Positions 8,625 through 15,643 are shown, counted from the stretch's first letter. The stretch: DNA of 24,378 nt from CAYYYG01 sp964591375 (GCA_964591375.1 CAZQAU010000025.1:1-24378); one strand, 5' to 3'. Notes: a model not told the origin generated them from the sequence alone. Program-made: numbers and translations.

Positions 8625-9209
8625 TTATAATAAATTTTTTTGAATGGATTCAATTGCTTTTTTTAAAGAAGAAAATTTATGCGGATACTGAATTTTTTGG
8701 TCAAAAATATTATAGATCCAGAATACTTTAAGTTTAGGATTCTCTGTTTTGAGAGTAGTGTTCAGATGTTTAACTATATCCCAGTTATCTTCAACAAAGA
8801 AATCAAGTTTTAGTTCGCGAACTAATTTTTCTTTATATGTATGTGGCTGATCATCATTTTTATTGTAATACCATTTTTTGATAAAAGTTTCCGCTCCAAT
8901 TTTTTTGAGCCATTTTTCCAGGTCATCTTTCAAGAAACTGTAACGACCTGTTATGATATACACTTCGATTTTACCTTCTTTTGCCAGTTGTTTGATCGTA
9001 TCAAATCCGGGTGCTACAAAAATACTCGATTTATGCATTAAATACCAAATATATTGTTCCCACTTTTTTTTAGGAACAGTGAAGCTAACTTTCTTTTTTT
9101 TGAGAAGGAGTTTCTTTGCCAATGCTGCGATAGGTCGAGCAATTCTTGCTGGATTATATAGTATCACACCATCCAAATCTAATCCAACACGCAATGGCTT
9201 TTTTTGCAT
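8625..9209 (-). CDS. HAD-like hydrolase, possible 5'(3')-deoxyribonucleotidase-type phosphatase
   Basis: Small cytoplasmic phosphatase of the HAD superfamily. Motif I is GLDLDGV, with the nucleophile Asp11 and acid Asp13. Motif II is the threonine/serine in IITGRYS. A lysine-containing stretch (KEKLVRELKL) precedes motif IV, FFVEDNWD. The insertion after motif I (residues about 17-85) is a helical cap holding KKWEQYIWYLMHKS and resembles NT5C-type nucleotidases, but the substrate is not readable. Its length of 194 residues fits this group. It is the first gene of the leftward group HAD-epimerase-GT-C transferase and has a good promoter. The divergent regulator gene starts 357 nt away. Confidence 0.75.
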   Translation of the reverse strand: MQKKPLRVGLDLDGVILYNPARIARPIAALAKKLLLKKKKVSFTVPKKKWEQYIWYLMHKSSIFVAPGFDTIKQLAKEGKIEVYIITGRYSFLKDDLEKWLKKIGAETFIKKWYYNKNDDQPHTYKEKLVRELKLDFFVEDNWDIVKHLNTTLKTENPKLKVFWIYNIFDQKIQYPHKFSSLKKAIESIQKNLL

Positions 9210-9217
9210 ATGTGAAG

Positions 9218-9244
9218 ATTATACACGAGAAAATAAGCGGTCAA
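9218..9244 (-). promoter_or_regulatory. Promoter for the HAD-epimerase group
   Basis: Minus strand: TTGACC (9244-9239), a 15-nt spacer, and a perfect TATAAT (9223-9218), then 8 nt to the ATG. The spacer is short by about 2 nt, but both hexamers are good. A leader of 0-2 nt is predicted. Confidence 0.55.
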
Positions 9245-9387
9245 TAGATGATTTACAACACTTCACTCAATCAGATAAGCTGTAAAGTTTCAGCACTACG
9301 AGGAAGTAGGTTGTGAGGACAAGTATTTCTATCATAGTCTGAAAATAAATAATAAATAATCATTCTGTAATTCCTAGTGTAGTTTAT

Positions 9388-9404
9388 AAGCGACAAACTC
9401 GCTT
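9388..9404. promoter_or_regulatory. 17-bp palindromic operator candidate
   Basis: AAGCGA (9388-9393) and TCGCTT (9399-9404) are perfect inverted repeats around CAAAC. A TTGACA -35-like hexamer (9403-9408) overlaps the right arm. No T-run follows, so this is not a terminator. Confidence 0.4.
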
Positions 9405-9413
9405 GACATATTA

Positions 9414-9429
9414 ACTGACAAAAAAATGT
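9414..9429 (+). repeat. 16-bp direct repeat, copy 1
   Basis: ACTGACAAAAAAATGT, identical to the copy at 9519-9534. The two copies start exactly 105 bp apart, about ten helical turns, so they face the same side of the DNA. A related GACAAA half-site precedes this copy at 9392-9397. Confidence 0.65.
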
Positions 9430-9518
9430 ATGTTTATGGCGTAATAGAGTCTTGTAGTGGTCTAAATACGCACTTTGTGTGTAAAGTATGAGTAATCAGT
9501 ATGTAAGCTGACAAATCG

Positions 9519-9534
9519 ACTGACAAAAAAATGT
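9519..9534 (+). repeat. 16-bp direct repeat, copy 2, next to the regulator promoter
   Basis: ACTGACAAAAAAATGT, identical to 9414-9429. A TGACAAATCGA stretch lies just upstream (9509-9519). The copy ends 20 nt before the regulator's TATAAT, covering the -35 position, where bound protein would affect transcription. Confidence 0.65.
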
Positions 9535-9552
9535 GGGGTATTCACAAAATCT

Positions 9553-9560
9553 GATATAAT
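9553..9560 (+). promoter_or_regulatory. Extended -10 promoter for the winged-helix regulator
   Basis: TGATATAAT at 9552-9560 region: a TATAAT (9555-9560) preceded by TGA. There is no good -35 at 17 nt, as is usual for extended -10 promoters. The GTG start at 9567 lies 6 nt downstream, so the transcript should be leaderless. Confidence 0.6.
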
Positions 9561-9566
9561 TGGGGT

Positions 9567-10712
9567 GTGAAATTCAATTATTTCAAACCCACTACATATG
9601 CGGATTTCGTCAAAAAATGTTATGACTATTTTAAGCAGGAGCAGTTTGGTATGTATATTTTTTTTCCCCTGACCGATCGAGAGTATAGAGTGGAACAGCT
9701 TGTGCAAGATTACCAAACCGATATTAAATACGATGTACTCACCTTAAATAGTTTATTAGTACATGAAGTTAAAGATGTTGCGACCTTCATCCGACAGAGA
9801 TTCACTAAAAAAGAACATGTAATACTCGGTATTTTTGTGTTATGCAGCGAGATTGTTGTCTCAGAAGAAAGCATTGATTTTATCAATAACTTAATCACAT
9901 TTTCCAGTGAAGATAAAACATATCGATTTCTTTTCGTGTCGGAACTAGATCTAACTCATCCCGATATCACAAAATTTTTTCCTGCACAGACAAAATTATT
10001 TAATAGTATTAATTATTATTCTTTATATGACTATAAAAACTCCTTAAGCTTTTTAGATCATGTCGCAGAAGAATGGAATTTTGTAGCAGATAAAAACATG
10101 ATGGAAAAAATAGCCGAGAGATGCGGGGGACACTTTATGTTGTTGAAAGAAGCACTCAGAAGGCACAAGCTTGATTCTCAACAATCAATAGATGATATCT
10201 GCAATTCGGAAACGATAAAATTCAGAACGGAACAAATTTATTTTTCTTTGCTACCGAGTGAAAGAGCTGTCCTTAAAAAAATTGTTATGAATGGCGCGCT
10301 TGATGAAGATTCAAACAGTGAGGTACACAGTGCGCGGTATCTTAAAAAAATTGGATTGATACGTGATAATATCATCACTATTCCCGTTTTGGAGACATAC
10401 ATTAAGAATAGTTTGCCAAGACCAAATATCGGTTTATCGCAAAATCATATTATTGTAAATAATGTTATAGTAGATAATAATTTTTCAAGGAAGGAATTAA
10501 AAGCGTTTCGACTGTTACTGACACGTGAGAATCATATCGTTTCCCGAGAAGAAATCGCAGAATCTATTTGGCCGATAGACACACAGTCCCATTATTCAGA
10601 GTGGGCGATCGATAGAATTATGTCCAGACTCAGAGATAAAATAGAGCTAATCGGATTAGATAAAAGTATTCTTCAAACAGTTCGGGGAAAAGGGTATATA
10701 GTTAAAGTTTAA
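9567..10712 (+). CDS. Transcription regulator with degenerate ATPase-like N-terminus and OmpR/PhoB-type winged helix
   Basis: Predicted DNA-binding regulator of 381 residues with a GTG start. Residues about 300-381 form a trans_reg_C winged helix: FSRKELKAFRLLL, SREEIAESIWP, AIDRIMSRLRDKIE as recognition helix, and TVRGKGYIV as the closing hairpin, equivalent to TVRGVGYKF in OmpR-type proteins. No phosphoreceiver domain is present. The first 280 residues look like a STAND/AAA-type region (DKTYRFLFVSELDL, ERCGGHFMLLKEALRR) that has lost the P-loop: no GxxxxGK[ST] exists, and PLTDREY occupies the expected position. It may therefore be a scaffold rather than an NTPase. The direct repeats and palindrome upstream make autoregulation plausible. 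The signal it responds to is unknown. Confidence 0.75.
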   Translation: MKFNYFKPTTYADFVKKCYDYFKQEQFGMYIFFPLTDREYRVEQLVQDYQTDIKYDVLTLNSLLVHEVKDVATFIRQRFTKKEHVILGIFVLCSEIVVSEESIDFINNLITFSSEDKTYRFLFVSELDLTHPDITKFFPAQTKLFNSINYYSLYDYKNSLSFLDHVAEEWNFVADKNMMEKIAERCGGHFMLLKEALRRHKLDSQQSIDDICNSETIKFRTEQIYFSLLPSERAVLKKIVMNGALDEDSNSEVHSARYLKKIGLIRDNIITIPVLETYIKNSLPRPNIGLSQNHIIVNNVIVDNNFSRKELKAFRLLLTRENHIVSREEIAESIWPIDTQSHYSEWAIDRIMSRLRDKIELIGLDKSILQTVRGKGYIVKV

Positions 10713-10714
10713 GA

Positions 10715-10742
10715 GTTACACTCATTTTCGATAGAGTATAAT
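10715..10742 (+). promoter_or_regulatory. Promoter for lgt-like gene, predicted leaderless
   Basis: GTTACA (10715-10720), a 16-nt spacer, and a perfect TATAAT (10737-10742); the ATG follows 6 nt later at 10749. The promoter lies just after the regulator's stop codon. Confidence 0.6.
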
Positions 10743-10748
10743 TGTCTT

Positions 10749-11540
10749 ATGTTTCCTGTATTAGTTGATTTAAAAATCATAAAAATTTATACATTTGGTG
10801 TTTTTCTTGTTCTGGCATTTTTTTGGAGCCTGTTTCTTTTGTGGAGTAACATCCGGCTGAGTTCTCATAAAGAAGAAGAAATATTTGATGGCATTTTTGT
10901 TTCATTAGTCGGCGCGTTATTTTTTGGCCGTTTACTGTATGTTATCTTACATTTCGATAAATTTGGATTGAGCTTTCTTAAGTTTATTCTTATCAATGGT
11001 TACCCAGGTGTTTCTTTAATAGGAGCTTTAGCGGGCGGTTTATTTATCTATCATCTCTATACGCTATATCAAAAAATATCGTTCTTTGAAGTTTCAGATT
11101 ATTTAATTTCGGCTATTTTTTTGAGTCTGGGGATAGGGAAACTGGGCAGTTTTTTTTCTGGTACAGAAGTCGGTTTAAAAACCACATTTCCGGTGGCAGT
11201 CAAATATGCTGCCTATGATGGACTCCGTCATCCTGTGGCAATATATGAAAGTATACTTTTTTTTATAGGAGCTTATATTGCATTCCGAATCATGTTTGCC
11301 GTTAGACGGGAAACGTTTCAGAAAGGTTTCTCTGTATTCTTTTTTTGGTGGTATTTTTCTGCAGTTACGTATGCATTATCTTTTATAAAGGTAGTACAAC
11401 CAAATATCGTTCATTTTGATTTTAATAAAATCATTTCTTTGATTATCCTCTTGACAAGTACTTTGTACTTCCTATATTATTTTAGGAGTCGTTTTTTAAA
11501 AATAAGATTACTACCGAAACAGAAAAAAAAAGATAAATAA
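10749..11540 (+). CDS. lgt: Divergent prolipoprotein diacylglyceryl transferase (Lgt) homologue, key residues replaced
   Basis: Integral membrane protein of 263 residues with about seven helices. Lgt moves diacylglycerol from phosphatidylglycerol to the lipobox cysteine of prolipoproteins. Family landmarks are recognisable: GRLLYVILHFDKF (60-72), FFEVSDYLISAIFLSLGIG (112-130) and RHPVAIYES (160-168), matching the conserved RHPSQLYE. The catalytic positions differ from E. coli Lgt: in GVSLIGALAGG the residue aligned to His103 is Ile91, in GKLGSFFSG the residue aligned to Arg143 is Lys131, and the one aligned to Asn146 is Ser134. The FRxxVExxR helix near the end is not evident. It is either a strongly diverged transferase or a paralogue with another role. 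No lipobox protein is obvious in this window. Confidence 0.75.
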   Translation: MFPVLVDLKIIKIYTFGVFLVLAFFWSLFLLWSNIRLSSHKEEEIFDGIFVSLVGALFFGRLLYVILHFDKFGLSFLKFILINGYPGVSLIGALAGGLFIYHLYTLYQKISFFEVSDYLISAIFLSLGIGKLGSFFSGTEVGLKTTFPVAVKYAAYDGLRHPVAIYESILFFIGAYIAFRIMFAVRRETFQKGFSVFFFWWYFSAVTYALSFIKVVQPNIVHFDFNKIISLIILLTSTLYFLYYFRSRFLKIRLLPKQKKKDK

Positions 11541-11544
11541 TTAT

Positions 11545-11550
11545 TATAAC
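11545..11550 (+). promoter_or_regulatory. -10 candidate for the DksA-like gene
   Basis: TATAAC at 11545-11550, 13 nt before the ATG at 11564. The expected leader is about 6-7 nt, too short for a normal Shine-Dalgarno sequence. No clear -35. Confidence 0.35.
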
Positions 11551-11563
11551 TTTTTACCCTACC

Positions 11564-11929
11564 ATGAACGCAAAATTCTCAAAGACATTTTTATCCAAAC
11601 AAAAAACCAAGCTTGAAGAAGAAAAGCAAAAATCATTAACACAGATTGAAGTAATGAAAAAAGATGATCCGTTTGAAGATCCAGACCGCGTCAGCGATAA
11701 TGCAGCCGTTGATACAGAAGTTAGAGAACAAGATTATCATCATATTATTGAAGCTAAGATTAACGATCTTCAAAAGAGAGTCAAAAATATTGATATTGCA
11801 CTTAAAAAAATCAATAAAGAAACATACGGACATTGTGAAAAATGTAATAAGGCAATTGTGTTACCGAGACTGGAACTACTTCCTGAAGCCCGGTACTGTG
11901 TTGAATGTGAAACAAAACTGAGAAAATAA
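11564..11929 (+). CDS. TraR/DksA-type zinc finger protein
   Basis: Small protein of 121 residues with the DksA layout: a charged helical coiled coil (about residues 5-85, with DDPFEDPDRVSDNAA near the tip) and a C4 zinc finger with Cys91, Cys94, Cys112 and Cys115 (CEKC and CVEC). DksA-family proteins enter the secondary channel of RNA polymerase and, with ppGpp, reset transcription of rRNA and other genes. The tip carries two aspartates close together (DD at 32-33), comparable to the acidic tip needed by DksA, though alignment is needed to be sure. It sits 23 nt after the lgt-like gene and 31 nt before the Kef-type antiporter, which has its own -10. A general stress or growth-rate role is the simplest reading. 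Confidence 0.85.
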   Translation: MNAKFSKTFLSKQKTKLEEEKQKSLTQIEVMKKDDPFEDPDRVSDNAAVDTEVREQDYHHIIEAKINDLQKRVKNIDIALKKINKETYGHCEKCNKAIVLPRLELLPEARYCVECETKLRK

Positions 11930-11949
11930 ACTGTGTCCATTTTTTATGT

Positions 11950-11955
11950 TATGAT
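11950..11955 (+). promoter_or_regulatory. -10 candidate for the antiporter operon
   Basis: TATGAT at 11950-11955, 5 nt before the ATG at 11961. No convincing -35. The spacing fits the leaderless pattern of the window. Confidence 0.4.
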
Positions 11956-11960
11956 GTAGT

Positions 11961-13688
11961 ATGGACTCAGTAACACCTGAAATATTTTTATCAGTACTTC
12001 TTTTTCTTTTAGTTCCTTTTCTCTGTGCTTTCATATTAAGAAGACTGCATCTGCCTACTGTGATAGGTTATCTTATAGGCGGTGTTTTACTAGGGAATTT
12101 TTTTCCATTTATTTTAAGCAGTCATTTTGTTAATCAGTTCGCTTTCTTTGGCATTTTGTTACTCATGTTCACGATCGGTCTGGAGATAAACTTTGACAAA
12201 TTAGTTGCACTCAAGCGATTTATTGTTATTGGTGGCTTAGTACAAACAGTACTATGTTTAGTATCCATCTCTTTAATTAGTTTATTTTTTGATTTTAGTC
12301 TACTTCAGTCGTTATTGATCGGTATAGCATTTTCTTCTTCCTCGACAGCACTGGTTGCAAAAATAATTCAGGAGAAAGGGGAGGAGTCTTCCTTTTTAGG
12401 AGAACTGGCACTGGGAATCCTTATGTTTCAGGATATTATCTTTATTCCCTTCATCATTATTCTGACATTTTTAAAAGCGGGTACTGACTCATATACTGCG
12501 ATTGCGGGTAAGATTGGCGTGAGTATGGTTCAATCACTGTTAATACTTTTGATTATGTATGTTGTTGGCAGTAAATTTGTTCAGCCTTTATTTAATCGTA
12601 TTGCCGAGACATCGCGGGAACTGTTGAATGTATTTATTATTATATTCATATTCCTGGTTGCATTTATATCATCGCAGTTTAACGTACCTATTTTTATCGG
12701 GATGTTTATCGCCGGAATTTTAGTGGCTCATACCAGTGAACACTATCATATATTTTCACAAATCAGGCCATTTAGAGATGTTTTAGCCATTATTTTTTTT
12801 GTTTATATTGGTACTCATATTGATCTTTCATTAATTATGACGTCTTTGCCTAAATTGCTGCTGTTTAGTGCAGTGATCATGCTTATCAAGGGAGTGATTA
12901 TTGTGTCTCTCTTTTTATACTTTAAATTCAGCAGCCGACTGGCTTTTTCTCTGGCTACCATGTTGTTTCAGGTAAGTGAGACGGCATTTATATTAATGAC
13001 ACTTGCTGTCGGCAATAAACTTATGAGTCAGGATCAGTATTTATTCATTATATCCACAGTATTGATCAGTCTAATCTCCACTCCACTTATTGTTAATAAA
13101 AAAGACTCATTATATGGCGGCATTCGATTGCTATTAAAAAAACATGTCCCTTCAATTCATAACTACATCAAGTATCGGGTAGACTTTAAATCCGCCACGA
13201 TCAATTTACTGGATATGAAAAATCATGTTATTATCTGTGGATATGGCCGTGTTGGGTCTTATATCGGCCGTGCACTGACTCTGGCTCATATTCCTTTTAT
13301 CGCTATCGATTACAACTTTCACATCGTAGATAAAGCTCAAAAAGAGGGGATTAACATAATCTATGGCGATCCGACGGATATCGATATTTTAGATTTCGCC
13401 CAGGTGGAAAAGGGGATCGTTGTCATATCAGTTGTACCGGAAAAATATTCGCAGGAAGCAATTGTACTCAATGCTAAAAAATTGAATCCGCAGATCATGA
13501 CAATTAGTCGATTACACAGTGATAAATATGTTTCCCGGTTAAAAGACTTAGGTGTTTCGACCGTGGTCCTGCCAGAGTTTGAAGCCTCAATTTCCATTAT
13601 AAAGAAAATTCTGCTTTTGAAAAAAGTGCCCAAAGCAGAGATTGTTCATAAAATTCATCATTTAAAAGTAGAGCACGGAATGGCATAG
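11961..13688 (+). CDS. Kef-type CPA2 cation/proton antiporter with TrkA-N (RCK) domain
   Basis: Membrane antiporter for K+ or Na+ against protons. Residues about 5-385 hold twelve or so helices of the CPA2 fold, with IGYLIGGVLLG in the first part, the serine-rich SSSSTALVAKIIQEKGE and the ion-site FQD (Gln157-Asp158) in LGILMFQDIIFIPF. A cytoplasmic Rossmann domain begins near residue 420: HVIICGYGRVGSYIG, with the dinucleotide site GYGRVG at 427-432 and the acidic end of strand 2 in IAIDYN. The protein stops at 575, so it contains the RCK-N half but not a full RCK-C ligand-binding half. NAD(H), glutathione adducts or c-di-AMP are the known regulators of such proteins, but none can be assigned here. 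The next gene starts 1 nt after the stop, an operon arrangement. Confidence 0.88.
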   Translation: MDSVTPEIFLSVLLFLLVPFLCAFILRRLHLPTVIGYLIGGVLLGNFFPFILSSHFVNQFAFFGILLLMFTIGLEINFDKLVALKRFIVIGGLVQTVLCLVSISLISLFFDFSLLQSLLIGIAFSSSSTALVAKIIQEKGEESSFLGELALGILMFQDIIFIPFIIILTFLKAGTDSYTAIAGKIGVSMVQSLLILLIMYVVGSKFVQPLFNRIAETSRELLNVFIIIFIFLVAFISSQFNVPIFIGMFIAGILVAHTSEHYHIFSQIRPFRDVLAIIFFVYIGTHIDLSLIMTSLPKLLLFSAVIMLIKGVIIVSLFLYFKFSSRLAFSLATMLFQVSETAFILMTLAVGNKLMSQDQYLFIISTVLISLISTPLIVNKKDSLYGGIRLLLKKHVPSIHNYIKYRVDFKSATINLLDMKNHVIICGYGRVGSYIGRALTLAHIPFIAIDYNFHIVDKAQKEGINIIYGDPTDIDILDFAQVEKGIVVISVVPEKYSQEAIVLNAKKLNPQIMTISRLHSDKYVSRLKDLGVSTVVLPEFEASISIIKKILLLKKVPKAEIVHKIHHLKVEHGMA

Positions 13689-13689
13689 C

Positions 13690-14571
13690 ATGAAACATAA
13701 ACCTTCTTCACATCCCGATAGGAGTGCAAAACGTTATGTGTTGCCATTTGCTCTCATATTTTTTTGCCTTCTTATTATTTCATTTCTGATCAGGTCGGTT
13801 GTGAATAGTTTGTTTTTTACTAACAAGCAAAGAATTAATATAGTTTTATATGGTCAGCAGACAATATTTTTTTCTCTTGATATGGAAGATAACATTCACT
13901 ACGTGGTTGAATTTTATCCTGATATGAAAGTTGACGTTCCCAATGGTTATGGACAGTATCGTATTGGAGCAATCGGTAAATTAGTGTCTTTGGAAAAAAA
14001 ACCGGAAATTATGCAGAAAACGTTTTCGGCAGTTTCTTCCACATTCCTGGACTATTATATATATCCAGCAAATCCCGAGGTTTACTATGGTAAACGGGAT
14101 GATGAAGTACTAAAATTCCCCGGCTTTTCCGATATTATGAACATGAAGTCGAACGCAAGTTTTGTCGACAAAGTCTATTTAGCTTTATTTTTCTCGAAAG
14201 CCAATCAGAAACAGTATAAACGATTACGAAGTCTGGAAGCGGAAAATTTTTTTAAACAGTATCAGGGTTACTATTATCAGGATATATATCGTCAGGATAA
14301 AAAAAGTATTCAAATTCAGTATAACTCCGACTATAACACAGCTGAGTTGATCGGAAGAATACTGGAAGGGAACGGTATTCGGATCAATGATTACGAGCAG
14401 TCTGCCGTTAAAGTATCAAACTGTGTGGTCACTGAGCAAGCCAATACCTTTTCTGTTACCGCCCGCGCCATTAGTAGTTTTTTTAAGTGTAGCTTGAAAA
14501 AAGGCAAAACCGATGTGTATGATATAATTTTTTCGATGGGGGAGAGAGAAAAAGATTGGGAAATTAACTGA
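13690..14571 (+). CDS. Membrane-anchored extracytoplasmic protein, possibly degenerate LCP/LytR-like
   Basis: 293 residues: a basic N-terminus (KHKPSSHPDRSAKR), one hydrophobic anchor at about 16-38, and a long extracytoplasmic region. The order of blocks resembles LytR-CpsA-Psr proteins, which attach glycopolymers to the cell wall: RINIVLYG, then VDVPNGYGQYRIGAIGKL, then SSTFLDYYIY. However the arginine and aspartate clusters of active LCP enzymes are not apparent. Near the C-terminus IQIQYNSDYNTAELIGRILEGNG resembles the LytR_C domain (short strand, then a helix after a small-residue turn). The family call is tentative. It starts 1 nt after the antiporter stop and is followed 11 nt later by a 58-residue membrane protein, so all three are probably co-transcribed. 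Confidence 0.4.
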   Translation: MKHKPSSHPDRSAKRYVLPFALIFFCLLIISFLIRSVVNSLFFTNKQRINIVLYGQQTIFFSLDMEDNIHYVVEFYPDMKVDVPNGYGQYRIGAIGKLVSLEKKPEIMQKTFSAVSSTFLDYYIYPANPEVYYGKRDDEVLKFPGFSDIMNMKSNASFVDKVYLALFFSKANQKQYKRLRSLEAENFFKQYQGYYYQDIYRQDKKSIQIQYNSDYNTAELIGRILEGNGIRINDYEQSAVKVSNCVVTEQANTFSVTARAISSFFKCSLKKGKTDVYDIIFSMGEREKDWEIN

Positions 14572-14582
14572 TCCAATACATT

Positions 14583-14759
14583 ATGTACATTTTTTTTATA
14601 CTATCAACAATCTTTATTATTTCTTTTCTGCTGGCCCTTCATTCGATGAAAGATTTTCAGGTCCCCAATGAAATTAATGCTTTAATTTCCCGTCGTAAAA
14701 TGAAAGGAACCATCATTTTTCTTAAAAATAAAGTCAAGCATTATTCTTCTTCTTCCTGA
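14583..14759 (+). CDS. Small single-pass membrane protein (58 aa)
   Basis: ATG at 14583, TGA at 14757-14759. Residues 2-20 are a hydrophobic helix (YIFFILSTIFIISFLLALH), followed by SMKDFQVPNEI, a basic stretch ISRRKMKGT, a hydrophobic IIFLKNKVKHY and a serine tail. The composition and charge pattern (hydrophobic helix, then basic cytoplasmic segment) look like a genuine protein. I recall similar short proteins ending in HYSSSS from related uncultured bacteria, but cannot verify this. It starts 11 nt after the upstream gene without a Shine-Dalgarno sequence. Its last 19 bases overlap the end of the convergent TPR gene, so that its serine codons are antisense to that gene's glutamate codons. 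Function unknown. Confidence 0.6.
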   Translation: MYIFFILSTIFIISFLLALHSMKDFQVPNEINALISRRKMKGTIIFLKNKVKHYSSSS

Positions 14760-15574
14760 GCATCCTCATCATTTTCTGCGACACCAATTTCAGATAACAT
14801 AGCGGTGTCTTCATCACGATCAGTGATTTTGTCAGCTAATGTTTCCAGTTCATCTGTTTCTTCCTCTTCTTCTTCTGTTGGTTCTTCAGTTTCCGGCATT
14901 TCAGGCGCGTCATCAGGATTCTCCATTTGATCCAGGTTATTTTGGATATTGGCCGGGAATGAAGTGTAATGCATTACTTTTTTACCTTTGGTTTCTTCCT
15001 TAATGAAGATAACTATTTTCGTTAAAGACGATTCCTGAACATAGGCGGTATATTCACTTTTTGCTTTCATGAAAAAAATGAGTCTTTTTGAAAGATCATC
15101 GGGAAGACTGCCAATGTATTCATTATTAAGCGAACGAACTTCTATTCGGCGTTTTTTTTGTTTTAATTCAACTTCCTGCCCGATGGATACTGCAGCCAGA
15201 TGCTTTTTTTGTCCTAAATTAACTACACTGACCGATTTGGTTTTGCCGGGGACCTCAAGAAAAAGGCTTGGATTTAAAGATGAGTTTTTATTTTTATCTT
15301 TTTTGTGAGAATTACCAGATTCCATCAATGTCATACGTTCCAAATTTTCTATAGCAACCTGATTTTTTGGTCTGAGTTTTAATGATTTGTGATAATATTT
15401 TTTTGCTTCCTCATAATTTTTTTGTCGCATAAAAGCAAATCCCAGCCGCAAACATGCGTCCACATTTTCTTTATCGTCTTTTAAAATTTGTTTATTAAAT
15501 TCAACTGCCTGATCCCACTGGAGATTAATTGCCGCATCAATAGCCTGTTGTTCTAAGATTTCAATATCGTACAT
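14741..15574 (-). CDS. TPR protein with HIRAN-like middle domain and acidic C-terminal tail
   Basis: 277 residues in three parts. Residues about 8-82 are two tetratricopeptide repeats (WDQAVEFNKQILKDDKENVDACLRLG and YEEAKKYYHKSLKLRPKNQVAIENL), which bind other proteins. Residues about 100-205 form a beta-rich domain with VEVRSLNNEYIGSLPDDLSKR and a YTAYVQ strand; the identity-then-IGxLP pattern resembles HIRAN-type modules, though this is tentative. The last 65 residues are very acidic and low complexity (long Glu/Asp runs, ending EEEE), probably disordered. There is no signal peptide, so it is cytoplasmic. A monocistronic unit with a TTGACA promoter is likely. The function is unknown; a scaffold or chaperone-like role would fit but is a guess. 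Confidence 0.7.
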   Translation of the reverse strand: MYDIEILEQQAIDAAINLQWDQAVEFNKQILKDDKENVDACLRLGFAFMRQKNYEEAKKYYHKSLKLRPKNQVAIENLERMTLMESGNSHKKDKNKNSSLNPSLFLEVPGKTKSVSVVNLGQKKHLAAVSIGQEVELKQKKRRIEVRSLNNEYIGSLPDDLSKRLIFFMKAKSEYTAYVQESSLTKIVIFIKEETKGKKVMHYTSFPANIQNNLDQMENPDDAPEMPETEEPTEEEEEETDELETLADKITDRDEDTAMLSEIGVAENDEDAQEEEE

Positions 15575-15606
15575 ACAAGATTAAACTTTAATTTAAAATG
15601 ATAGCT

Positions 15607-15636
15607 ACAGTATATTTTATTTTTAAAAGATGTCAA
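15607..15636 (-). promoter_or_regulatory. Promoter for the TPR gene
   Basis: Minus strand: perfect TTGACA (15636-15631), an 18-nt spacer and TACTGT (15612-15607). The start would be near 15600, giving a leader of about 25 nt; this is one of few units here predicted to have a leader. A weaker TTTAAT (15585-15580) lies 5 nt before the ATG and would give a leaderless start. Confidence 0.5.
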
Positions 15637-15637
15637 G

Positions 15638-15643
15638 TATAAT
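15638..15643 (+). promoter_or_regulatory. Upstream -10 candidate for yebC
   Basis: A perfect TATAAT at 15638-15643, back to back with the minus-strand TTGACA of the TPR promoter. It would give yebC a leader of about 70 nt. No good -35. Confidence 0.35.

Larger units (their letters stand above)
9210..9566. other. Divergent intergenic regulatory region
   Basis: A 357-nt interval between the leftward HAD gene and the rightward winged-helix regulator, with no supportable gene. It holds the leftward promoter, a tandem AATAAAT pair (9344-9357), a palindrome (9388-9404), a TTGACA (9403-9408), two identical 16-bp direct repeats and the rightward extended -10. The density of GACA/TGACAAA motifs suggests binding sites for a regulator, possibly the neighbouring one. 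Confidence 0.6.

Noticed and set aside
9414..9534. CRISPR-like repeats
   Set aside because: Only two copies of a 16-bp low-complexity repeat, no regular spacers and no cas genes.
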